The notes: generated from the letters alone by a model not told the origin. Counted from the first letter of the stretch, positions 44,767 through 54,085 are shown. The stretch: 64,000 bases of DNA from Phytopseudomonas straminea (GCF_900112645.1 NZ_FOMO01000008.1:124001-188000), one strand, 5' to 3'. Numbers and translations are program-made.

Positions 44767-46068
44767 TCAGTAAACGAACGTCAGCAGCACATTGAATACC
44801 AGGGCCGCCACGAAACCGATGGGCGCTGCCTTGAACAGCAGCTGCGGGAACAGGCTGGTGCGGCTCTGCTCCGAAGCGCAGGAGCCGAGGATCAGGCTGC
44901 CGCCGGAGGAGAACGGCGAGATCGAGGTGGCCTGGGCGCCGACCACGATGGCGATGAACAGCACCATCGGCTCGATCCCCATGGATTGGGCAATCGGCAA
45001 CACCATGGGGAACAAGGCCGGCGTCACCACGCCCAGAGTGCTGGAGAACAGCGACATGATGGCCGCCACTACACCGAATACCACGGGCACCAGCACCGGC
45101 GGGATGCTGCCGCCGATCCACGAGGCCAGCACATCGATGGTGCCCGCCTTGATGGCCACCGAAATCAGCATGCCCACACCGCAGATCATGATCAGCGTGG
45201 CCCAGGGTACCGAGGCCATGGCCTTGCGCTCGTCACCCAGTTTGAGCAGCAGGGCGATGACCGAGAAGATGCTGGCGATCAGGCCGATGTCCATCTTCGA
45301 GTTGATGAAGGTGATGGTGCCGTTGGCCGGCAGCAGGATGTGGGCGATGGGCGCGGCCAGCACGATGGCCATCATCGCCAGGGTCAACCACAGGGTGATC
45401 TTCTGCTCACGATTGAGCGGCGCTGGTTCGCTGGTGTCGAACACGGCGGTTTTCATGGCTCGCCCTTCGCGGGTCAGGAACACGAAAGCGGAGATCACCA
45501 GCAACGGAATGATCAAGGTGCTGACGAAGATACCGAATGCATTGATGAACGCATCGCTGTCACTGAGTCCCACATTGGTCATCAGGCCGCGGAAGATGAT
45601 GCCGCTCTGGCTGGACATGAAGTTGGCGCCGCTCAGCGCGCCATAGTTCACCGCCATGCCGCCGACGATCAGGCCCATGCCGGTGCGCTGGCAAAGCAGC
45701 AGGGTGATCGGCGCCATGAATGCCAGCACCGTGTAGTAACCCGCGCCCATGCCGGCGATCACCGTGGCGGTGAAGAACACCGCGAAGGGCAGCAGCTGAG
45801 GCACCCGACGGCAGTGGTAGATCAGGTGTTCGGCGAGTTTCTCCAGGGTGCCGTTTACCGTGGCGAAGCTGTAGAACAGGCAGACCGAGAAGATGATGAA
45901 GAAAATCTTCAGCGGCCACATGTTGATGACGTCGGACGGGCTCAGGCCCATGCCGAAGCAGCCGATCAGGTAGGCGAAGGCGATGGCGAAAAGGCCAATG
46001 TTGATCTTGGTCTTGTAGCCCAGAGCGACCGCGACAACGATGGCCGCGACGACGATGATGCTCATCAT
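44767..46068 (-). CDS. MatC-type dicarboxylate carrier (SLC13-like permease)
   Basis: A 433-residue inner-membrane protein with about 12 hydrophobic segments. The N-terminus (GYKTKINIGLFAIAFAYLIG) is the MatC_N domain, first described in a malonate/dicarboxylate carrier. Two similar halves and the late VVGAQATSISPFSSGGSL re-entrant loop fit the ion-transporter superfamily. It probably imports a carboxylate, with Na+ or H+. The adjacent amidohydrolase ends 33 nt upstream on the same strand, so uptake and hydrolysis of one substrate are likely linked. The GntR gene diverges from the pair. Confidence 0.85.
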   Translation of the reverse strand: MMSIIVVAAIVVAVALGYKTKINIGLFAIAFAYLIGCFGMGLSPSDVINMWPLKIFFIIFSVCLFYSFATVNGTLEKLAEHLIYHCRRVPQLLPFAVFFTATVIAGMGAGYYTVLAFMAPITLLLCQRTGMGLIVGGMAVNYGALSGANFMSSQSGIIFRGLMTNVGLSDSDAFINAFGIFVSTLIIPLLVISAFVFLTREGRAMKTAVFDTSEPAPLNREQKITLWLTLAMMAIVLAAPIAHILLPANGTITFINSKMDIGLIASIFSVIALLLKLGDERKAMASVPWATLIMICGVGMLISVAIKAGTIDVLASWIGGSIPPVLVPVVFGVVAAIMSLFSSTLGVVTPALFPMVLPIAQSMGIEPMVLFIAIVVGAQATSISPFSSGGSLILGSCASEQSRTSLFPQLLFKAAPIGFVAALVFNVLLTFVY

Positions 46069-46101
46069 GATGAGGGGTTTCCTGTTGTTGTTCGAATGGG
46101 A

Positions 46102-46932
46102 TCAGCGCTTGTTGGAAAAACCGAAAAGGCGGGCCGGGTTGGCGACCAGGACCTGGTGACGCTCGGCCGCATCGGGCAGCAGCGCCTGAATCAATTCGAA
46201 CTGCTCGGCATAGTCTGTCCGATCTTCGAACTGGGTGTTGGGCCAATCGCTGCCCCACAGAAAACGCTCGATGCCGCCAGCCGCCTCACGGACCTGGGCC
46301 AGCACGGCCGCGGACTGCACCGCGTCGGTCTTGCTGCGGTAGGCCGCCGACAGCTTCAGCCACACCCGCGAATTGCCCAGCAGCTGCAGGAACGCCTGGT
46401 GGCTGGGCTTGTGCGAATCGATGCCGCCGGTGGGCAAGCCGAAATGGTCGATGACCAGGTTCACACCGGTGGCGACGATGGCCGGCCCGATCTGCGCCAG
46501 GTCCTCGATACCGCGCTGGATTTCCACCTGCCAGCCACGGATTGCCAGGCGCTCGAACAGCGCGGCCCAGGCGGGGCCACTGTAGTCCTGCAACTCCTTG
46601 CCGATCAGGTTCAGGCGAATGCCCACCACACCCGCTGCCGCGAGCGCGTCCAGCTGTGCATCGGTGACCGCCACGTCGACCACCGCCACGCCGCGCAGGC
46701 GCTCCGGCTGCTGGCGTAGCGCCTCGACCATGAAGCTGTTGTCGGTGCCGAGAAAACTGGGCTGGATCAGCACGCCGTGGGACAGGCCATGGGCGTCCAG
46801 ATGGCCAAGGTACTGCTCGACCAGCGCGTCATAGGCGGGGCTGTAGCGGCGGTTGGCGACCATCGGCAGATCCTGGCGGAAGATGTGCGCGTGGGTGTCG
46901 ATGCCGGTGATGGCAGGGCTGGAGAGGCTCAT
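46102..46932 (-). CDS. Amidohydrolase (LigI / PDC-hydrolase-like family)
   Basis: A 276-residue TIM-barrel hydrolase of the amidohydrolase-2 family. Visible ligands and motifs are HxH in GIDTHAHIF, LVIDHFGLP and the catalytic aspartate in FLWGSDWPNTQFED. Relatives open lactones such as 2-pyrone-4,6-dicarboxylate or 4-sulfomuconolactone, so a carboxylated lactone or related ring substrate is plausible. ATG 46932 is chosen (MSLSSPAITG); an upstream extension to 47049 runs through the promoter region and lacks similarity. It starts the matC-type transport unit. Confidence 0.83.
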   Translation of the reverse strand: MSLSSPAITGIDTHAHIFRQDLPMVANRRYSPAYDALVEQYLGHLDAHGLSHGVLIQPSFLGTDNSFMVEALRQQPERLRGVAVVDVAVTDAQLDALAAAGVVGIRLNLIGKELQDYSGPAWAALFERLAIRGWQVEIQRGIEDLAQIGPAIVATGVNLVIDHFGLPTGGIDSHKPSHQAFLQLLGNSRVWLKLSAAYRSKTDAVQSAAVLAQVREAAGGIERFLWGSDWPNTQFEDRTDYAEQFELIQALLPDAAERHQVLVANPARLFGFSNKR

Positions 46933-47004
46933 TGAAGCGGTACCTGATCGATTGTTATGGAGGCCGGCATAGGCGCCAGCTCTGTTGTCACGACATGAAG
47001 TCAT

Positions 47005-47028
47005 ATATATGAATAGTTGACCATATAT
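47005..47028. promoter_or_regulatory. AT-rich inverted repeat, candidate GntR operator
   Basis: ATATATG, a 10-bp spacer, CATATAT: a perfect 7-bp inverted repeat in the 172-bp gap between the divergent amidohydrolase and GntR genes. Its place and AT-rich form in GC-rich DNA suit an operator or overlapping promoters. No binding evidence. Confidence 0.5.
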
Positions 47029-47104
47029 TTGCTTCAGCCATTTTGTCAATCGACCAGCCGGTGTAGAGTGTCGGCCGCCTGCTGCAACCGGACGCCCTGA
47101 CGCA

Positions 47105-47833
47105 ATGACACTCGGATACGACGAACGCCTGCCCCTCTACCAACGACTGCGTGAGGAAATGCTCGCCAAGATCGCCGCCGGCGAGTGGTCGCCCGGCGCG
47201 CCGATTCCTACCGAAGCGGAGCTGACCAGGCTCTACGGCGTGGCCATCGGCACGGTGCGCAAGGCAGTGGATACCCTGGTCAACGAGGGGCTGCTGCTGC
47301 GCAGTCAGGGCCGCGGTACCTTCGTGCGCCGGCCGAACTTCGATGCGTCGCTGGCGCGTTTCTTCCGCCAGGTGAATGCCAGCGGCGGGCAGGAAATTCC
47401 CAGTAGTCGAATCCTCGCCAAGACCCTGCAAAAGCCAGCCAAGGAGATTGCCAGGGCACTGGAGTTGAAAAGCGGCGAGCAGGTGGTGCGCATGGAGCGC
47501 CTGCGCATGGTCGAGGATCGCCCCCTGTTCCACGAGGAAATCTGGCTCCCCGCCTCGCGCTTCGGCGCCCTGATGGATATCGACTCAGCCACCTTTGGCG
47601 ACCTGCTCTATCCCTTCTACGAAAAGCAGTGCGGCCAGTGCATCGCCTCGGCCCGGGAAACCCTCACGGTCGGCTGCGCCGATGCCGACATGGCCAGCAC
47701 CCTGGCCATCGGCGAAGGCGAGCCCATCGTGGTGATCGAGCGCACGGCCCTGGGCTACGACCGCCGCCCGCTGGAATACCGTCTGTCGCGCGCTGCGGCG
47801 GCCAACTTCCGCTACCAGATCGACATCTGCTGA
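47105..47833 (+). CDS. GntR/HutC-family transcriptional regulator
   Basis: A 242-residue regulator with an N-terminal winged helix (PTEAELTRLYGVAIGTVRKA, then LLLRSQGRGTFVRRP). The C-terminal UTRA ligand-binding domain (KSGEQVVRMERLRMVEDRPLF, GEGEPIVVIERTALGYD) defines the HutC branch. It probably represses the divergent amidohydrolase-MatC genes until their substrate binds. ATG 47105 has no strong ribosome site. A pair of AT-rich arms at 47005-47028 is the likely operator. The effector is unknown but expected to be the transported carboxylate. Confidence 0.88.
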   Translation: MTLGYDERLPLYQRLREEMLAKIAAGEWSPGAPIPTEAELTRLYGVAIGTVRKAVDTLVNEGLLLRSQGRGTFVRRPNFDASLARFFRQVNASGGQEIPSSRILAKTLQKPAKEIARALELKSGEQVVRMERLRMVEDRPLFHEEIWLPASRFGALMDIDSATFGDLLYPFYEKQCGQCIASARETLTVGCADADMASTLAIGEGEPIVVIERTALGYDRRPLEYRLSRAAAANFRYQIDIC

Positions 47834-48073
47834 CAGCCCTTCCCGCCCTGCGCTTCCTATGCAGGGCGAGCGGCTTTCCAAGCCAACCCCGAGCAGACGC
47901 CCGGCGATCTGAAAGCCCCGTGCTAGGGCGCTCTGAGCGGCGTTGGGGGTAAAAAGCGCAAAGCTAAATTTTTTCGTTTACGCCGTGCTGACTAAGTGCT
48001 ACCACGTGCTTACCGATCGCTGTCACCTCGACGTGGCAGTCACTAATAAGAACAACAATTCAGGAATGCCCCC

Positions 48074-49708
48074 ATGAACAGCCTGCGTCGCTTACCGATC
48101 AACCGTCGCCTGTGGCTCATCATCGCCCTACCAGTGCTGATGCTGGTGCTGCTCGGCGCCTACATGCTCAAGCAGATCAACGATGGCCTGTATGCCGGCA
48201 AGGCCGAGAAGACCCAGCACGTGGTGCAGACCGCGGTCGGCGTCCTCAAGTACTTCCAGGGCCTGGAAGCAGGCGGCACGCTGAGCCGCGAGCAGGCCCA
48301 GAAGCAGGCGATTGAGGTGATCCGCGGCCTGCGCTACGGCGGCCAGGAGTACTTCTGGATCAACGACCAGACGCCGACCATGATCATGCACCCCACCAAC
48401 GCCAAGCTCGAGGGGCAGAACCTGTCGGCCATCAAGGACCCGGACGGCAAGGCACTGTTCAACGACATGGTGGCCATCACCCGAAGCCAGGGTGCTGGGT
48501 CAATCGACTACCGTTGGCCGAAGCCGGGCGCCAGCGAGCCGGTGCCGAAGATTTCCTACGTCGAACTGTTCCAGCCCTGGGGCTGGATCATCGGCTCGGG
48601 CGTGTACGTCGACGATGTGCAGGCCGAATTCAAATCCCAGGCTCTGAAAGCACTGGCCATCGGCGTGCCGGCCACCTTGCTGCTGATCGCCCTGGTGGTG
48701 ATGATTTCGCGCAGCATCGCCACGCCGCTGCAGCAGGCGGTCACCGCCATGGCCAACATCGCCAGTGGCGAAGGCGACCTGACCCACAAGCTCGATGACC
48801 AGGGCCGTGACGAGCTGGCGGCGCTGGCCGGGCACTTCAATGCCTTCACCGGCAAGATGCGCCAGGTGATCCGCCAACTGCTCGACTCCGCCTCCTCCCT
48901 CGACCAGGCCGCCCATTCGCTCGGCGACATTTCCACTGCTGCTCAACAACACAGCCAGCAGCAGGCCCAGCAGATGGAGCTGGTCGCCACCGCGGTCAAC
49001 GAAGTCACCTATGGCGTGCAGGACGTGGCCAAGAACGCCGAGCATGCCTCCAGCGAGGTGCACACTGCCGAAGAGCAGGCGCGCCAGGGCCAGCACAACA
49101 TCGAGGCCAGCCTGAAGCAGATCGACCAGCTATCGGGCACCATCGACAAGGCCGTGGCGGTGATCGAGTCGCTGGCCAGCGAAAGCACGCAGATCGGCGG
49201 CGTACTGGAAGTGATCCGCTCGATTGCCGAGCAGACCAACCTGCTGGCACTCAACGCCGCCATCGAGGCCGCCCGCGCCGGCGAGCAGGGCCGCGGTTTT
49301 GCGGTGGTCGCCGACGAGGTAAGGCTGCTGGCCCAGCGCACGCAGAAATCCACGGCGGAAATTCAGGGCATGATCGAGCGCCTGCAGGGCAACTCCCAGG
49401 CAGCGGTGAAGGCCATCAGCGACAGCAGCCAGGCCTCGCGCCTGACCGTCGAACAGGCCAGCCAGGCCGGCGAAAGCCTGGCGCAGATCGCCCAGTCGCT
49501 GCGCAACCTGACCGGCCTCAACGCCTCGATCGCCAGCGCCACCCTGCAGCAGTCTCACGTGGTCGACGACATCAACCAGAACGTTACCCAGACCGCCGCC
49601 CTGGCCCACAGCACCGCCGAGTCGGCCGATCAGTCGAGCGCTGCCAGCCAGCACCTCAATCAGCTGGCCGAGCAACTCGGTCGCCTGCTGGGGCAGTTCC
49701 GCGTGTGA
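48074..49708 (+). CDS. Chemoreceptor with single Cache domain
   Basis: A 544-residue methyl-accepting chemotaxis protein: TM1 at about 13-32, an sCache_2-type periplasmic domain with GGQEYFWINDQTPTMIMHP and WGWIIGSGVYVDD (typical of the family), TM2 at about 193-217, HAMP, and the signalling domain with QTNLLALNAAIEAARAGEQG. Pseudomonas receptors of this Cache class often bind short carboxylates such as acetate, pyruvate or propionate, but the ligand here is unproven. There is no C-terminal CheR-docking pentapeptide (end GQFRV). It is the first of two chemoreceptor genes in the block between sbcC and sbcD. Confidence 0.92.
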   Translation: MNSLRRLPINRRLWLIIALPVLMLVLLGAYMLKQINDGLYAGKAEKTQHVVQTAVGVLKYFQGLEAGGTLSREQAQKQAIEVIRGLRYGGQEYFWINDQTPTMIMHPTNAKLEGQNLSAIKDPDGKALFNDMVAITRSQGAGSIDYRWPKPGASEPVPKISYVELFQPWGWIIGSGVYVDDVQAEFKSQALKALAIGVPATLLLIALVVMISRSIATPLQQAVTAMANIASGEGDLTHKLDDQGRDELAALAGHFNAFTGKMRQVIRQLLDSASSLDQAAHSLGDISTAAQQHSQQQAQQMELVATAVNEVTYGVQDVAKNAEHASSEVHTAEEQARQGQHNIEASLKQIDQLSGTIDKAVAVIESLASESTQIGGVLEVIRSIAEQTNLLALNAAIEAARAGEQGRGFAVVADEVRLLAQRTQKSTAEIQGMIERLQGNSQAAVKAISDSSQASRLTVEQASQAGESLAQIAQSLRNLTGLNASIASATLQQSHVVDDINQNVTQTAALAHSTAESADQSSAASQHLNQLAEQLGRLLGQFRV

Positions 49709-49714
49709 CTGCGA

Positions 49715-49755
49715 GCCTCGTTGGCTGGCTCGCTCAGTGAGCCGGCCGACGAGGC
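49715..49755 (+). terminator. Hairpin after the first chemoreceptor gene
   Basis: Arms GCCTCG / CGAGGC continue inwards through imperfect GGCT-GGCTC / GAGCC-GGCC pairing with a short loop. It starts 7 nt after the stop codon. No T run follows, so termination is uncertain. Confidence 0.4.
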
Positions 49756-49962
49756 AGCAACCCGAGCCCTTGACGCCTGCCTGCTGCAAAACTCACTGAC
49801 CACTGGCCATAGAGCCAGGCTATAGCATCAATCCGCCACTACAAAACGCTTGATTTCCGCCGCCAAACCAATAGCCTCAGCACTCCTCTGGCCACCCTTC
49901 ATGGCGCGCGCGTCGATACGCGCGATCAGCTCGGCCGCCCTCCCTTCATAGGTACGTCGAAG

Positions 49963-51600
49963 ATGTCGCAACCCTTAACGATCGCCCAGCGCCTGGCCAT
50001 GGGCTTCGGGCTGGTGCTGTCGCTGATGATTCTGGTCGCCCTGGTCGGTATTCAGCGCGTGCAGGTAATCGACAGCAGCCTCAGCGAAGTCAACGACGGC
50101 GCCAGCCTCAAGCAGCGCTACGCGATCAACTTCCGCGGCAGCGTGCACGACCGCGCCATCGCCATCCGTGATCTGGTGCTGGCCCGCGATCCGGCGGCGA
50201 TGAACACCCAGTTGCAGAACATCGAGCGCCTCAACGCCTTCTATCAGGAGTCGGCCGCGCCGCTGGACAGGCTGGTTGCCGGCAACCATTCCAGCGCCGA
50301 AGAACAGCGCCAGCTCAGCCAGATCAAGGCCATCGAGAGCAGCGCCCGCGACCTGACCCAGCGCTTGATCAGCCAGCGCCAGAGCGGCGACATCGAGGGC
50401 GCCCAGGCACTGCTCGCCCGCGAGGTGGCTGCCGCGTACACGGAATGGCTCAAGCGCATCAACGCCTTTATCGATCTGCAGGAAAAGGACATCACCGCGA
50501 GTCTGGATGGGGTGCGGGCAACCGCGGGCGGCTTCGGCCTGCTGATCGTCACGGTCACCAGCGTGGCGATCCTGCTCAGCGTGATCGTCTCGCTGCTGAT
50601 CATCCGCCGCCTGCGCTCGACCCTCGGCGCCGAGCCGCATCAGGTGGCCGATGTCATCCAGCGCCTGGCTGGCGGCGCCCTCGATCAGCGCATCGAAACC
50701 CGCTACCCGAACAGCGTGATGGGCGCGGTGAAGGACATGAGCGCGCGCCTGAACGACACCATCAGCCAGGTGCGCCACGCGGCCCACGAGCTGAACCTGT
50801 CTGCCGACCAGCTGCGCGCCACCTCGGCCAGCAACAATCGCCAGTTGCAGGCGCAATCCGAAGAGGCCGAGCAGATGGCCGCCGCCATCAACCAGATGGC
50901 GGCAACGGTCAACGAAGTGGCCGGTTACGCCGGCACCGCCGCCTCGGCGACCCGCAACGCCGACGGTGAAGTGGAAACCGGCAGCCGCCTGGTGACCCAG
51001 GGCGGCGAGGCGATTCATGAACTGGCCAAGGTACTCGACTCGGCTGCCGAGCAGGTCGAGCAACTGGCTCGCGACAGCAGCAATATCGAAACCATCATCG
51101 CGGTGATCACCTCCATCGCCGACCAGACCAACCTGCTCGCTCTCAACGCCGCCATCGAAGCGGCCCGTGCCGGCGAACATGGCCGAGGCTTTGCCGTGGT
51201 GGCCGATGAAGTGCGCTCGCTGGCCAGCCGCACGCAGACCTCGACCCGGGAAATCAGCGGCATGATCGAACAGCTGCAGGCCGGCGCCAGCGGCGCTGCA
51301 CAGATCATGCAGACCAGCAGCCAGATGGCCCGCAAGACGGTCGAGCAGACCGCCGAAACCGAACAGGCGCTGGGCCGCATTCGCCAGGAAGTCGGCGCAA
51401 TAAAGGACATGAACGCGCAGATCGCCAGCGCCGCCCAACAGCAGAGCCTGGTGGCCGAAGACGTCAATCAGAACATCAGCCGCATTCACGCCAGCACTGT
51501 GGAAACCACCGCCGGCTCCACTCAGGTTTCCGCGGCCAGTGAAGAGTTATCGGCCCTGGCCCGCCGGCTGCTCGAGCGGGTGAGTTTCTTCAAGGCGTGA
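49963..51600 (+). CDS. Chemoreceptor with four-helix-bundle sensor
   Basis: A 545-residue methyl-accepting chemotaxis protein of the classical type: TM1 at about 10-30, a helical 4HB_MCP periplasmic domain (about 35-190), TM2 at about 192-212 (VTSVAILLSVIVSLLIIRRL), HAMP, and a signalling domain with QTNLLALNAAIEAARAGEHG. It ends VSFFKA without a CheR pentapeptide. The Arg residues of the sensor (FRGSVHDRAIAIRDLVLARD) are typical of receptors for amino or organic acids. The ligand is unknown. It is separated from the first receptor by 254 nt, so it is probably transcribed on its own. Confidence 0.92.
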   Translation: MSQPLTIAQRLAMGFGLVLSLMILVALVGIQRVQVIDSSLSEVNDGASLKQRYAINFRGSVHDRAIAIRDLVLARDPAAMNTQLQNIERLNAFYQESAAPLDRLVAGNHSSAEEQRQLSQIKAIESSARDLTQRLISQRQSGDIEGAQALLAREVAAAYTEWLKRINAFIDLQEKDITASLDGVRATAGGFGLLIVTVTSVAILLSVIVSLLIIRRLRSTLGAEPHQVADVIQRLAGGALDQRIETRYPNSVMGAVKDMSARLNDTISQVRHAAHELNLSADQLRATSASNNRQLQAQSEEAEQMAAAINQMAATVNEVAGYAGTAASATRNADGEVETGSRLVTQGGEAIHELAKVLDSAAEQVEQLARDSSNIETIIAVITSIADQTNLLALNAAIEAARAGEHGRGFAVVADEVRSLASRTQTSTREISGMIEQLQAGASGAAQIMQTSSQMARKTVEQTAETEQALGRIRQEVGAIKDMNAQIASAAQQQSLVAEDVNQNISRIHASTVETTAGSTQVSAASEELSALARRLLERVSFFKA

Positions 51601-51668
51601 GAATCTGTTCATGACCTTTATAAGCATGAGGCGGCAGCTACAAGGCAGAAGCAGCCTTTCGCGTAACC

Positions 51669-51755
51669 CGTAGGAGGGGCCGGGCGGCGATCCGCTTCAG
51701 CCCCGAGCTTTTTATCAAGGCAAACAAAGAGCTCGGGGCTGAAGCCCATCCTACA
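51669..51755. repeat. Dispersed palindromic repeat, copy 2
   Basis: Arms GTAGGAGGGGC / GCCCATCCTAC (outer, near-complementary) and GCTTCAGCCCCGAGCT / AGCTCGGGGCTGAAGC (inner, perfect 16 bp). It is related to copy 1 at 9630-9699. It lies 83 nt from the end of sbcD and 69 nt after the chemoreceptor stop. Confidence 0.8.
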
Positions 51756-51837
51756 AGTACTCCGTTCACCAGCTGCTACCGCCAATTAGCTGCCAAAATC
51801 GACGAACCTGGGCTGCAAGATCATGAACAGGTCTGAA

Positions 51838-53055
51838 TCAGGCCGGCTCGTCGCGCAACTCAGCCAGCACCTGGCTGTAGAGCCCACGCAGGCGCTGCGC
51901 CTGCTCGGGCTCCAGGGTTTCGCTGGCCAGGCGCTGGTCGAACACCTGCTCCGGCGTCAGTTCGTCGAGCATGCCCTGCTCGCCCTGCAGGCTGGCGACC
52001 GCCGTGCCCCGTGCGCGGCGGATGCGCAGCACCTCCACGGGCAGGCCTTCGCACAGCGCGGCGATGCGTACTTGCAGGTCGCTCAGGTAATCGTCAATTT
52101 CGACCTGCACTTCCAGCCACACCGGGCGCTCGCCGCTACCCTCGCGCGCCGCCTCGGCCAGCGCCGCCGCCAGCGTTTTCAGCGAACCGCGCACCGACTG
52201 CAGGGCCTGGAAGCGCGGCACCGGCAAGGCGCGCACCTCGCGCAAGCCACTGGCATCCAGGTCGACCAATAGCACTTCCTTCTGCTGGCGGGCTTCGTCG
52301 AAGCTCAGCGGGATCGGCGAGCCGCTGTAGCGGATGTGCTCCAGGCCGCCGACCTTCTGCGGCCGGTGGATATGGCCCAGGGCGACGTAATCGACGGTTG
52401 GGAAGGACGAGGTGGGGAAAACCTCCAGCGCGCCGACGTATATCTCGCGCACCGACTCGCTGGCACTGGCGCCCACGGTGGTCAGGTGCCCGGTGGCGAT
52501 GATCGGCAGCGCCGCACCGAGTTCGCTGCGGCGCGCCAGGGCCAGCTCGTACAGCGCCTGATAATGGGCGTGAATGGCTTGCTGCAGCGACAGTTGCTTG
52601 TCCGCCGCGCTCTGCCCCGCTTCGCTGCGCAGCACATCGCGCGGGCGGATGAACGGGATGGCGCAGAGCAGCGCCGCCGGCGCGCCATCGGTGCCCTCGA
52701 GCATCAGCAGTTGTTCGTGCAGGTGGGCGCCAACGCCGGGAATCACCCGGGTGCCGAGTTGCGCCAGCAAGGTGCGGCTCTCGCCGAGCATGGCCACCGA
52801 ATCATGGTTGCCGCCGAGCACCACCAGTTGGCAGCCGGTTTCCCGCAAGGCCACCACAAAGTGGTTGTACTGCTCGCGGGCGTAGCTGGGCGGCGAGCCG
52901 GTGTCGAAGATATCACCGGCGATCAGCACCGCCTGCACCCCGTGCTCACGCACCTGCTCGATCAGCCAGGCGCAGAATGCCTGGTGTTCGGCCTGGCGCG
53001 TCTTGCCCATGAAGTGCTGGCCCAAGTGCCAGTCGGAGGTGTGCAGAAGGCGCAT
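51838..53055 (-). CDS. sbcD: SbcD exonuclease subunit (metallophosphoesterase)
   Basis: A 405-residue Mre11-type nuclease subunit that works with SbcC. The phosphoesterase motifs are in order: HTSDWHLGQ, AGDIFDTGSP, GGNHDSVAM, TGHLTT and LGHIHRPQ. The C-terminal half is the SbcC-binding/capping region. ATG 53055 (MRLLHTSDWHLG) is used; an extension to 53094 is unlikely. It is the expected upstream partner of sbcC, yet the next minus-strand gene in the direction of transcription is not sbcC: 8.4 kb with other genes lies between. Confidence 0.95.
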   Translation of the reverse strand: MRLLHTSDWHLGQHFMGKTRQAEHQAFCAWLIEQVREHGVQAVLIAGDIFDTGSPPSYAREQYNHFVVALRETGCQLVVLGGNHDSVAMLGESRTLLAQLGTRVIPGVGAHLHEQLLMLEGTDGAPAALLCAIPFIRPRDVLRSEAGQSAADKQLSLQQAIHAHYQALYELALARRSELGAALPIIATGHLTTVGASASESVREIYVGALEVFPTSSFPTVDYVALGHIHRPQKVGGLEHIRYSGSPIPLSFDEARQQKEVLLVDLDASGLREVRALPVPRFQALQSVRGSLKTLAAALAEAAREGSGERPVWLEVQVEIDDYLSDLQVRIAALCEGLPVEVLRIRRARGTAVASLQGEQGMLDELTPEQVFDQRLASETLEPEQAQRLRGLYSQVLAELRDEPA

Positions 53056-53290
53056 GCGCGGCGAAATCCAATGGCTGAAAAATGCGGCCACCATGCCTTT
53101 TCGGCGCGATCAAGGCAATGACTTCACATGAGGTAACACACCCGGCAGGCGCCTGGGTACGGGGCCTACGGGCCAATTGCCGGGCAAATCGCCGCAACGC
53201 CCGGTTGCACGGGTCGAACCCTGGCGCAAAGGCCCCAGTCGGAAAATCGTTCCCCCTTCCCTTGCCGACTTCGCTGAGAGGTATCCGCCG

Positions 53291-54082
53291 ATGACCACCG
53301 CAGCCGTTCGCCCCCTAACCCTGTGCGCTTCTGTGCTGGCCCTGTTCGGCCTGCTGCAATCCGCCGCCCAGGCCCAGACCATCGCCCTCGACGTGCCCTA
53401 TGTGCCGACACCGGAACCGGTGGTGGCGCGCATGCTGGAAATGGCCGATGTCGGCCCCGACGACTACGTGGTGGACCTGGGCTCCGGCGACGGCCGCATC
53501 GCCATCTCGGCGGTCAAGGACCGTGGCGCCAAGGCCGCCTACGGAATCGATCTGAACCCGCAGCGCATCGAGGAAGCGGTGGCCAACGCCGAGCAGGCCG
53601 GTGTCGCCGACAAGGTGGTGTTCGAGCAGGGCGACCTGTTCAAGAAGGACATCGCCGACGCCGACGTGCTGACCATGTACCTGCTGAACACCGTGAACAT
53701 GCGCCTGCGCCCGGTCATTCTCGACACCCTCGAGCCCGGCACCCGCGTGGTGTCCCACGCCTTCAGCATGGAGGACTGGGAGCCGGATCGCAGCGACCTG
53801 GTCGAAGGCGCGCGCATCTATCTGTGGGTGGTGCCAGCCAAGATCCAGGGCAACTGGACGGTCGAACTCGAGGGCGAACGCTTCACCGTCGATCTTGAGC
53901 AGCGCTTTCAAGAAATCACCGGCATCACCCAGCATCAGGAACGCCTGCGTGGGCGCCTGAACGGCACCGAAGTGCGTTTCGAGGTCGACGGCCAGCTGTA
54001 CGTCGGCCAGGTCGAGGGCGACCGTATCGAACCGATTGCCGCCGAAGGCGCGGTGACCGGCTGGCGAGCACAACGGAGCTAA
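53291..54082 (+). CDS. Exported SAM-dependent methyltransferase-like protein
   Basis: A 263-residue protein with a clear Sec signal peptide (LCASVLALFGLLQSAAQAQ, cleaved near AQA-QT). A Rossmann methyltransferase fold follows, with motif I VVDLGSGDGRIAIS, the ribose-binding GIDLNP and a FEQGDLF segment. The first mature part (DVPYVPTPEPVVARMLEMA) is typical of a family found beside transporters. The last 90 residues form an extra beta-rich domain. A methyltransferase outside the cytoplasm has no obvious SAM supply, so either the signal stays uncleaved or the fold has another role. It ends 3 nt before the APC permease ATG. Confidence 0.78.
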   Translation: MTTAAVRPLTLCASVLALFGLLQSAAQAQTIALDVPYVPTPEPVVARMLEMADVGPDDYVVDLGSGDGRIAISAVKDRGAKAAYGIDLNPQRIEEAVANAEQAGVADKVVFEQGDLFKKDIADADVLTMYLLNTVNMRLRPVILDTLEPGTRVVSHAFSMEDWEPDRSDLVEGARIYLWVVPAKIQGNWTVELEGERFTVDLEQRFQEITGITQHQERLRGRLNGTEVRFEVDGQLYVGQVEGDRIEPIAAEGAVTGWRAQRS

Positions 54083-54085
54083 GCC

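Noticed and set aside
47960..48000. A TAAA...GCCG pair upstream of the first chemoreceptor as a FliA promoter
   Set aside because: The spacing between the halves is 13 instead of 15 and the second half is GCCGTGCT rather than GCCGATAA.
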